A DNA stretch of 10,630 nt. It comes from an uncultured Acetatifactor sp. (lineage in GTDB: Bacteria > Bacillota > Clostridia > Lachnospirales > Lachnospiraceae). Shown in pieces: positions 1 through 5,298 of the stretch. Numbering within the stretch: position 1 is the stretch's first letter; each line of letters starts with the position of its first letter. Both the position numbers and the translations under genes were made by a program. Location of the stretch: positions 1-10,630 of the forward strand of contig CAJUQT010000080.1 in assembly GCA_910588225.1 (NCBI GenBank), written 5' to 3'. The notes under the pieces were generated by a model. It was not told where the DNA came from, made no database searches, and saw only the letters and a list, made by a program, of their open reading frames with translations.

Positions 1-65
1 ACCTTATTATTGTATAAAGGATCTGCCAATACATCTCTTTTTTGAATATGTCCTTTACGTGGCAC
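1..65 (-). CDS. rpsG: 30S ribosomal protein S7, 5' end only
   Basis: Reading leftward from a GTG start at 65-63, the first 21 codons translate to a peptide beginning (M)PRKGHIQKRDVLADP and continuing LYNNK, which is the characteristic N-terminus of bacterial S7. The gene runs off the left edge of the window. A strong Shine-Dalgarno AAGGAGG (plus-strand 74-80) lies 8 nt before the GTG and settles the start. S7 is a primary 16S rRNA-binding protein that nucleates the head of the 30S subunit. It follows rpsL in the same direction, the standard str-operon order, and fusA would be expected next outside the window. The gap to rpsL is unusually long at 242 nt. Identification is firm even though only the start is visible. 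Confidence 0.93.
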   Translation of the reverse strand, partial: MPRKGHIQKRDVLADPLYNNK

Positions 66-73
66 GGTTCTTC

Positions 74-80
74 CCTCCTT
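74..80 (-). promoter_or_regulatory. Shine-Dalgarno of rpsG (decides a GTG start)
   Basis: The minus strand reads AAGGAGG followed by 8 nt and then GTG. No ATG lies nearby in the S7 frame, so this site fixes the GTG as the initiation codon. Confidence 0.85.
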
Positions 81-88
81 ATTCATCA

Positions 89-251
89 GTGTAGTCCATG
101 TGCAGGGCACACTCTACACCTGTGCGTTTCGCCGCACTTCAATAGATCGTCGGTACTCACATGTGTTTCCCCAAGTGTTCGCGCTGTTTATCTGTTCATT
201 GAGAGTAAAAGACAACTTCCTTTATTCTTATCTAACAGAATTCCAACACTT
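89..251 (-). promoter_or_regulatory. Structured rpsL-rpsG intergenic RNA (candidate regulatory element)
   Basis: The 242-nt spacer (66-307) contains several self-complementary stretches on the transcribed minus strand. Just upstream of the rpsG ribosome binding site is a two-part hairpin: GTGTAG (119-114) pairs with CTACAC (94-89), and inside it GTGTG (112-108) pairs with CACAT (102-98) around the loop CCCTG. Next to it, GTGCG (137-133) pairs with CGCAC (126-122). Further upstream, AAGTGTT (251-245) can pair with AACACTT (179-173), and TCTGTT (239-234) with AACAGA (196-191). I see no coding sequence and no U-tract terminator here. In E. coli the S12-S7 intercistronic region binds S7 for feedback control, so an analogous role is possible. 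This is inference and not a recognised family. Confidence 0.45.
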
Positions 252-307
252 TCTTAGTTCGTTTTGTGGACCAAAGATGACGCCTTACTTCGCAGGAAAT
301 AATAAAA

Positions 308-730
308 TTATTTCTTAGCTGCCTTGGGTTTCTTTGCGCCGTACTTGGAACGGGCCTGCTTTCTGTTGGCAACGCCTGCCGTATCAAGTGTACCACGGAT
401 AATGTGATATCTTGTACCGGGCAAGTCCTTTACCCTGCCGCCGCGGACCAGGACAACGCTGTGCTCCTGCAGGTTGTGTCCTTCTCCGGGAATGTAGCTT
501 GTAACCTCGATTCCGTTGGAAAGACGTACTCTGGCAACCTTCCTGAGCGCCGAGTTAGGCTTCTTGGGAGTTAATGTCTTAACGACAGTACACACACCGC
601 GCTTCTGAGGAGCAGATGCATCCGTAGCCTTCTTGTGAAGAGAGTTATACCCTTTCTGCAAGGCAGGTGCAGTCGACTTCTTTACAGAAACCTGACGTCC
701 TTTTCTTACTAACTGGTTAAATGTTGGCAT
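308..730 (-). CDS. rpsL: 30S ribosomal protein S12
   Basis: The 140-residue protein is S12, the decoding-centre protein of the small subunit that monitors codon-anticodon geometry and translational accuracy. The TPKKPNSALRK segment (residues 54-64) and the GGRVKDLPG loop (97-105) are both present. The lysines corresponding to E. coli K42/K43 and K87 (K56/K57 and K101) are wild type, so no classical streptomycin-resistance substitution is seen. D102 is the position that many bacteria methylthiolate. At 140 residues it is longer than the roughly 124 of E. coli because of an N-terminal insert (about residues 13-30), as is usual in Firmicutes. The lysine-rich tail (GAKKPKAAKK) is intact. An AGAGGTG ribosome binding site precedes the ATG. 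It is the first gene of the transcript that continues into rpsG. Confidence 0.98.
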   Translation of the reverse strand: MPTFNQLVRKGRQVSVKKSTAPALQKGYNSLHKKATDASAPQKRGVCTVVKTLTPKKPNSALRKVARVRLSNGIEVTSYIPGEGHNLQEHSVVLVRGGRVKDLPGTRYHIIRGTLDTAGVANRKQARSKYGAKKPKAAKK

Positions 731-765
731 TCTGTTTCACCTCTTTCTACTTTCTGAAATCTTGT

Positions 766-802
766 CGTGTATACCGCTTAAATAAAAGCTTCCGCACACA
801 CG
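766..802 (-). promoter_or_regulatory. Leader hairpin of rpsL mRNA
   Basis: The roughly 70-nt leader between the rpsL promoter and its start codon can fold. On the minus strand CGTGT (802-798) pairs with ACACG (770-766), and inside it GCTT pairs with AAGC around a TTATTT loop, separated by unpaired bases. There is no following U tract, so it is not a terminator. A role in mRNA stability or control is speculative. Confidence 0.35.
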
Positions 803-809
803 CTATATC

Positions 810-838
810 ATTATAGCTACTCGCCGATATGTTGTCAA
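810..838 (-). promoter_or_regulatory. Sigma-A-type promoter of rpsL (str operon)
   Basis: On the minus strand TTGACA (838-833), a 17-nt spacer and TATAAT (815-810) give a perfect housekeeping consensus. This fits a very highly expressed ribosomal protein operon. The expected transcription start near 803 leaves a leader of about 70 nt before rpsL. Confidence 0.93.
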
Positions 839-893
839 CTGTTTTTTACCTGATTATTTATCCTTTTTTTAGAATCATCTTATCTCCGTTTCA

Positions 894-923
894 TTGACAA
901 GTCCTGCCGGTTGGTATTATGAT
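894..923 (+). promoter_or_regulatory. Sigma-A-type promoter of the gene at 1007
   Basis: The plus strand has TTGACA (894-899), an 18-nt spacer and TATGAT (918-923, five of six consensus bases). It faces away from the rpsL promoter, so the two genes diverge. The predicted leader before the ATG at 1007 is about 75 nt. Confidence 0.75.
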
Positions 924-1006
924 ACTAACAGTTTATATTTCATACCATTTATATAAAATTACAAAGCTGACAGCAAATCTGCAGCCATTGAAGGGAGATA
1001 CTACTC

Positions 1007-1786
1007 ATGCCGGTAATGGATGAATTCAGAGAGGAAAGAGAAGCACTGAAGCATGGAACCTTGAAGCAGAAGATTTCCTATTTCTTCTGTTATTATAAGT
1101 GGCATGTCATTGTTACCATTGCCCTTATTGCCTTTGCCGTTTCCATGGCCCATCAGATACTGACCCAGAAGGAAAATGCCTTTTTCGCGGCTTTCATCAA
1201 TACGGTGGAGCTGGAGACCGCGGAAAATTTCGTTCAGGGCTTTACCGAATATGCCGGCATTGACATGAATGAATTCGACGTTATGTTTGACACCGCCATG
1301 CGCATTAACCCGGATCCTGCATCCTATGATGAAAGCACCATTACTTCCACCCAGAAAGTCATGGTATATCTGGCCGCCCAGGAAATCGATATCCTTGCCG
1401 CGGGAGATACGGTTATGAATTCCTATGCCTACAATGACAGCTTTTATGATCTGCGGGAAATCCTGACCGCAGATCAGCTTGCGAAATATGAGCCGTATTT
1501 CTACTATATGGACAGGGCCTTGGCCGAGGAACGCAATGCCATGGACTACTCGGATCCTGATTACGCCACGCTGCCGGATTATCCGGATCCCAGAAATCCT
1601 GAAGCCATGAGAGATCCGGTTCCTGTGGGCATCTATCTGGACAATGCGGACATCTTAAAGGAGCATTATTATTTTCTGGACGAAAATGCCCTCGTTGCGG
1701 TAGCTGCCAATACCAGGCATCCGGAGACTGTTTCCAGATACTTTGAATACATTTTCAGTGAAGCAGTTCCTTCAGCAGTCCGTTGA
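1007..1786 (+). CDS. Membrane-anchored protein of unknown function
   Basis: I do not recognise a named family for this 259-residue protein. The N-terminus is short, charged and cytoplasmic (EFREEREALK, residues 6-15). One hydrophobic segment follows at about 33-52 and could be an uncleaved signal anchor, leaving about 205 residues outside the cell. The external part is acidic and rich in tyrosine, with an Asp/Pro-rich stretch at about 180-206. The segment near 126-152 (DILAAGDTVMNSYAYNDSF) loosely resembles solute-binding-protein folds, but I cannot confirm that. The start at 1007 is supported by AGGGAG (992-997) 9 nt upstream; an ATG at 1016 in frame is the alternative. It is the only plus-strand gene in the window, has its own promoter, and overlaps the end of gatB by 32 bp tail to tail. 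Proteins with this kind of N-terminus occur in Lachnospiraceae (recollection, not a search). Confidence 0.85.
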   Translation: MPVMDEFREEREALKHGTLKQKISYFFCYYKWHVIVTIALIAFAVSMAHQILTQKENAFFAAFINTVELETAENFVQGFTEYAGIDMNEFDVMFDTAMRINPDPASYDESTITSTQKVMVYLAAQEIDILAAGDTVMNSYAYNDSFYDLREILTADQLAKYEPYFYYMDRALAEERNAMDYSDPDYATLPDYPDPRNPEAMRDPVPVGIYLDNADILKEHYYFLDENALVAVAANTRHPETVSRYFEYIFSEAVPSAVR

Positions 1787-3209
1787 CAATGACAGGATCC
1801 GCCTTTCCCTTCATGGCCTTCATTGTCTGACCTACCAGATAACCGACAGCTCTTTCCTTTCCGCCGCGATAATCCTCCACGGACTGTGGATTCGCGGCGA
1901 TGACTTTTTCCACTGCCCTTCGGAGGGCTTCTCTGTCATCTACCATTTTCAGGCCATGTTCTTCCACATACTGCTCCGGATCCACATTCTTGTCAAACAG
2001 TTTCTCAAACACGCCTTTTGCCACCGTGGAATTGATGGCTTTCCTCTCTGTCAGCGCAATCAGCTTCGCCAGATTTTCCGGGGAAAAGCGGATGTCATCC
2101 GGATCCAGTTCCTTTTCTTTTAAAAGTCTCAGAGTCTCCCCCATCAGCCAGTTGGATACTTTCTTCGGCGGCGCTCCCAAAGCCACAGTCGCTTCAAACA
2201 AATCCGCCATATGCTTTGAACCGGTGATAATTTCAATATCATAGTCGGGAATGTCAAACTCTGACTTGTATCTCTGCATTTTCTCTGTGGGAAGTTCCGG
2301 CTGCCTGGAACGGATTTCCTCCAGAAATTCCTCCTCTATGCTGATCGGCGTCAAATCCGGATCCGGAAAATACCTGTAATCCTGTGCGTCTTCTTTGGAA
2401 CGCATGGGATAGGAGATTTCCTTCGCTTCGTCCCAGCGCCTTGTCTCCTGAACCACAGTTCCTCCTGCTTCCAGCAAAGCTATCTGACGCTCCCGCTCCC
2501 CTTCAATGGCCCGGGCAACAGACCGGAAGGAATTCAGATTCTTCATCTCCGTACGGGTGCCAAAACTGTCCGTCCCCACTTCCCGAACCGACAGATTCAC
2601 ATCCGCTCTCATGGAGCCCTCCTGCAGCTTGCAGTCGCTGGCCCCAAGATACTGAATGATCAGGCGCAGCTTCTCCAGACAGGCAATCACCTCTTCCGCA
2701 CTGCGCATATCGGGCTGAGACACAATCTCAATCAGAGGTACGCCGGACCGATTATAATCTATCAGTGTGCAGTCTCCCTGCTGGTCATGAATCAGCTTGC
2801 CCGCATCCTCTTCCATGTGAATCTCATGTATCCCGATTCTCTTTTTCCCGGACATGCCACCCTCGAAATCCTCTCCGGTGTCAATCTCCACATAGCCATC
2901 TCTGCAGATCGGCAGATACAGCTGAGATATCTGATAGTTCTGCGGATTGTCCGGATAGAAATAATTCTTCCGATCAAATTTGCAATATCGTGTAATGCTG
3001 CAGTTTGTGGCCAGTCCCACCGCAACCGCATATTCCAGCACCTTCCGATTCAGAACAGGAAGAGTACCCGGCATCCCGACACATACCGGACAGGTATGGG
3101 AATTGGGCCTGCCCCCGAAAGCGGTGGAGCATCCGCAGAAAATTTTGGTTCTGGTGGCCAGCTCCACATGAACCTCCAGCCCGATTACCGTCTCATAAAT
3201 TTTTGCCAT
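1755..3209 (-). CDS. gatB: Aspartyl/glutamyl-tRNA(Asn/Gln) amidotransferase subunit B
   Basis: GatB is the tRNA-binding and kinase subunit of GatCAB. It phosphorylates the side chain of misacylated Glu-tRNA(Gln) or Asp-tRNA(Asn) and passes it to ammonia delivered from GatA. The sequence shows GLEVHVEL (10-17), the nucleotide/Mg region YFYPDNPQNYQISQ (83-96), HEIHMEEDAGK (128-138), DYNRSGVPLIEIVSQPD (151-167) and GSMRADVNLSVR (198-209). Four cysteines, C25, C27, C40 and C43, form the zinc-site pattern found in one subset of GatB proteins. The helical GatB/YqeY tail domain fills about the last 150 residues. I chose the ATG at 3209 (MAKIYETVIG, 484 residues, normal length). An in-frame ATG at 3233 would add eight residues but has no ribosome binding site. 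A GGAGG lies 13 nt before the chosen start, rather far. It is the last gene of gatCAB, 151 bp after gatA. Confidence 0.96.
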   Translation of the reverse strand: MAKIYETVIGLEVHVELATRTKIFCGCSTAFGGRPNSHTCPVCVGMPGTLPVLNRKVLEYAVAVGLATNCSITRYCKFDRKNYFYPDNPQNYQISQLYLPICRDGYVEIDTGEDFEGGMSGKKRIGIHEIHMEEDAGKLIHDQQGDCTLIDYNRSGVPLIEIVSQPDMRSAEEVIACLEKLRLIIQYLGASDCKLQEGSMRADVNLSVREVGTDSFGTRTEMKNLNSFRSVARAIEGERERQIALLEAGGTVVQETRRWDEAKEISYPMRSKEDAQDYRYFPDPDLTPISIEEEFLEEIRSRQPELPTEKMQRYKSEFDIPDYDIEIITGSKHMADLFEATVALGAPPKKVSNWLMGETLRLLKEKELDPDDIRFSPENLAKLIALTERKAINSTVAKGVFEKLFDKNVDPEQYVEEHGLKMVDDREALRRAVEKVIAANPQSVEDYRGGKERAVGYLVGQTMKAMKGKADPVIVNGLLKELLH

Positions 3210-3344
3210 TTTATTTCCGGTGCCTCCAGTCATACTTCTGTCATATGTATACGCTTTATGCTGTCTTCCCTCTGTGCCCCTTCACCGACAGAAAACCTCC
3301 CGTCCATACGCATTCATAAGTGCAAATATACCGCCGGTACATCC

Positions 3345-3359
3345 GCACCGTACAGGTGC
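3345..3359 (-). other. Small hairpin directly after the gatA stop codon
   Basis: GCACC (3359-3355 on the minus strand) pairs with GGTGC (3349-3345) around a 5-nt loop TGTAC, one base beyond the gatA TAA. No U run follows, so it is unlikely to terminate transcription. It may mark an mRNA processing or stability point between gatA and gatB. The remaining gatA-gatB spacer (3210-3344) holds no convincing gene or promoter. Confidence 0.35.
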
Positions 3360-3360
3360 T

Positions 3361-4854
3361 TTATAGCTTCACCATCATCCCGCCGCATCTCTCATAAGTA
3401 TAAGCTGCCCGGAGAATTTTCTTCTCCTGGAAACAGTCTCCTATGAGCTGCAGGCCGATGGGCAGTCCCTTTTTATCCATGCCGCAGGGAATGCTCACAG
3501 CCGGAAGTCCTGCCAGATTCACGGAAACCGTGTAAATGTCTCCCAAATACATTTTCAGCGGGTCCGAAAGACTCTCCCCCAGCTTCGGCGCTGTGGTGGG
3601 AGCCACAGGTCCCAGAATGCAGTCGTATTTTGCGAATGCCTCATCAAAGGCCTTCTTAATCATTGCCTTTACCCGCAGCGCCTTCAGGTAAAAGGCATCG
3701 TAATAACCGGAACTGAGCACAAAGCTTCCCAGCATGATACGGCGTTTTACCTCCGGCCCAAAACCTGCTGAGCGGGTCTTTTTATACATCTGATGCAATT
3801 CCTCCACATTTTCCGCCCGATAACCATATTTCACACCGTCAAAGCGCTCCAGATTAGAGCTGGCCTCCGCACAGACGATGGTGTAATAAGTGGGAACCGC
3901 ATATTCTGCCAAATCCAGGTCAAATTCTTCTATGACGGCACCCTTTCTCCGCAGCGCTTCCGCCGCGTTCAGAACGGCCCCCCGCACCTCCGAATCCAGG
4001 CTCTCCTCTGTGCCCTCTGCCGCACCGTCCGCAAGCCAGGCCTTCGGTATCCCGATACGCATTCCCTTTACATCTTCTATTAAAGCGGCAGTAAAGTCAG
4101 CCTCTTCTCTCGCCATAAATGTGGAATCCCTGATGACTCCCTTCTCCTCTTCATTCCCGGAAGCAAGAATCTCTAAAATGACAGCACAGTCCTCCACTGT
4201 CCTGCCCAAAGCCCCAATCTGGTCCAGAGAAGATCCATAGGCCACCAGGCCGAACCGGGACACAGTTCCGTATGTAGGCTTCAATCCTACAACGCCGCAG
4301 TGGGAAGCCGGCTGCCTGATGGAACCGCCGGTATCGGAGCCCAGGGCAAAAAAGCATTCTCCTGCTGCCACCGCTGCCGCCGAGCCGCCGGAAGAGCCTC
4401 CCGGCACATGTTCGGGATTATGAGGATTACAGGCAGGGCCGTAAGCAGAAGTTTCCGTGGTAGAGCCCATGGCAAACTCGTCCATATTAGTCTTGCCGAT
4501 AAGCACCGCCCCTGCCCTCTCCAGGTTCTTCACCGCTTCCGCAGAATAAGGAGGCACAAAATCACCCAATATCCGGGAAGCACAGGTGGTAGGCAGTCCC
4601 TCTGTGCACAGATTGTCCTTCACCGCCATAGGCACCCCCGCCAGCGGCCCTGTGAGATCTCCTGCCTCAATTCTTTTCTGTACTTCCTCCGCTCTCTTCA
4701 AAGCACCTTTCGCATCCACTGTCACATAACAATGGTAAATTTTTTCCTTTTCTTCTATCTGATTCAGCACGGCCTGCATGGCTTCCACAGCCGTAGTCCG
4801 GCCTTCCCGAATGGCTCTGCCCAATTCCACCGCAGACAGGGATAAAAGTTCCAT
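3361..4854 (-). CDS. gatA: Aspartyl/glutamyl-tRNA(Asn/Gln) amidotransferase subunit A
   Basis: GatA is the glutaminase subunit of GatCAB: it releases ammonia from glutamine and channels it to GatB. It belongs to the amidase-signature family. The Ser-cisSer-Lys triad is complete: K79 (in GVPMAVKDN), S154 (in PGGSSGGSAAA) and S178 (in GSDTGGSIRQPAS), at the same numbers as in the S. aureus enzyme. The protein is 497 residues, slightly above the usual 485-490. The start MELLSLSAVELG at 4854 matches the family and has GAGAGGTGG just upstream. The reading frame stays open to an ATG at 4926, but that longer form would add 24 unconserved residues and overlap gatC. The gap from the gatC stop is 26 bp, so the two genes are tightly linked. 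The organism probably makes Gln-tRNA(Gln) and/or Asn-tRNA(Asn) by transamidation. Confidence 0.97.
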   Translation of the reverse strand: MELLSLSAVELGRAIREGRTTAVEAMQAVLNQIEEKEKIYHCYVTVDAKGALKRAEEVQKRIEAGDLTGPLAGVPMAVKDNLCTEGLPTTCASRILGDFVPPYSAEAVKNLERAGAVLIGKTNMDEFAMGSTTETSAYGPACNPHNPEHVPGGSSGGSAAAVAAGECFFALGSDTGGSIRQPASHCGVVGLKPTYGTVSRFGLVAYGSSLDQIGALGRTVEDCAVILEILASGNEEEKGVIRDSTFMAREEADFTAALIEDVKGMRIGIPKAWLADGAAEGTEESLDSEVRGAVLNAAEALRRKGAVIEEFDLDLAEYAVPTYYTIVCAEASSNLERFDGVKYGYRAENVEELHQMYKKTRSAGFGPEVKRRIMLGSFVLSSGYYDAFYLKALRVKAMIKKAFDEAFAKYDCILGPVAPTTAPKLGESLSDPLKMYLGDIYTVSVNLAGLPAVSIPCGMDKKGLPIGLQLIGDCFQEKKILRAAYTYERCGGMMVKL

Positions 4855-4880
4855 ATGCCACCTCTCCATTTTCACACTTG

Positions 4881-5174
4881 TCAGCCGATCGTCTTCGGCA
4901 CCACAAACATATCCTCCTTCCGGCATGGAGCATTCCCCAGCATCTCCTCCACTGCCTGCGTTCCCGTCACTTCATCCTCCCGGAATACATTCTTTGCCGG
5001 GAACACATGAGACATGGGCTCCACCCCTGTGGTGTCCAGTTCATTCAGTTTGCCAATATAGGCAAGCATTGTGCCCATATCTTTTTTTGCCTGCTCCTTT
5101 TCCTTCTCCGTAAGCTCCAACTTCGCAAGAATGCTTACATATTCTATTGTCTCGTCACTGATTTTATCTGCCAT
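4881..5174 (-). CDS. gatC: Aspartyl/glutamyl-tRNA(Asn/Gln) amidotransferase subunit C
   Basis: GatC is the small subunit that wraps around the GatA-GatB interface and stabilises the complex. The 97-residue form starts MADKISDETIEYVSILAKLEL, the typical helical N-terminus. It continues through the central GKLNELDTTGVEPMSHVFP segment, which contains the conserved L-DT-GVEPM-H motif, to FVVPKTIG, the usual C-terminal VPK element. I chose the ATG at 5174, with GGGAG 7 nt upstream. A TTG at 5201 in the same frame would add nine residues and is less likely. It is first in the gatC-gatA-gatB order, which is standard in Firmicutes. No strong promoter was found immediately upstream; the best -35-like sequence (CTGACA at 5280-5275) lacks a good -10 partner. 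Confidence 0.95.
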   Translation of the reverse strand: MADKISDETIEYVSILAKLELTEKEKEQAKKDMGTMLAYIGKLNELDTTGVEPMSHVFPAKNVFREDEVTGTQAVEEMLGNAPCRKEDMFVVPKTIG

Positions 5175-5210
5175 TTCCGGTCTCCCATTTTTGTTCTCCA
5201 ATGTGCCCTC

Positions 5211-5258
5211 TCATAGTCTCTCACCCTGCTGTACTTCCCTCAGCTGTGCAAAATTCAT
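5211..5258 (-). CDS. Possible 15-codon upstream ORF before gatC
   Basis: Between the permease and gatC, an ATG at 5258 opens a 15-codon frame (MNFAQLREVQQGERL) that stops with TGA at 5213-5211. It is preceded by AGGCGG with 8 nt spacing, a plausible Shine-Dalgarno. It ends 36 nt before the gatC start. It could be a leader peptide, a remnant or chance. Nothing in the peptide suggests a function, and there is no attenuator-like hairpin pair nearby. Confidence 0.2.
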   Translation of the reverse strand: MNFAQLREVQQGERL

Positions 5259-5298
5259 TTTATTTTCCGCCTTTTGTCAGTTATTATTCCGTATATCA

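Noticed and set aside
42..318. Two overlapping plus-strand open frames of about 71 codons
   Set aside because: They lie antisense to the rpsG start and the structured rpsL-rpsG spacer, have no ribosome binding site and no recognisable protein features.
3265..3330. An 11-codon frame (MNAYGREVFCR) in the gatA-gatB spacer
   Set aside because: There is no Shine-Dalgarno and nothing distinguishes it from chance.
3791..4845. Several plus-strand open frames within gatA
   Set aside because: They are antisense shadows of a complete gatA with all catalytic residues.
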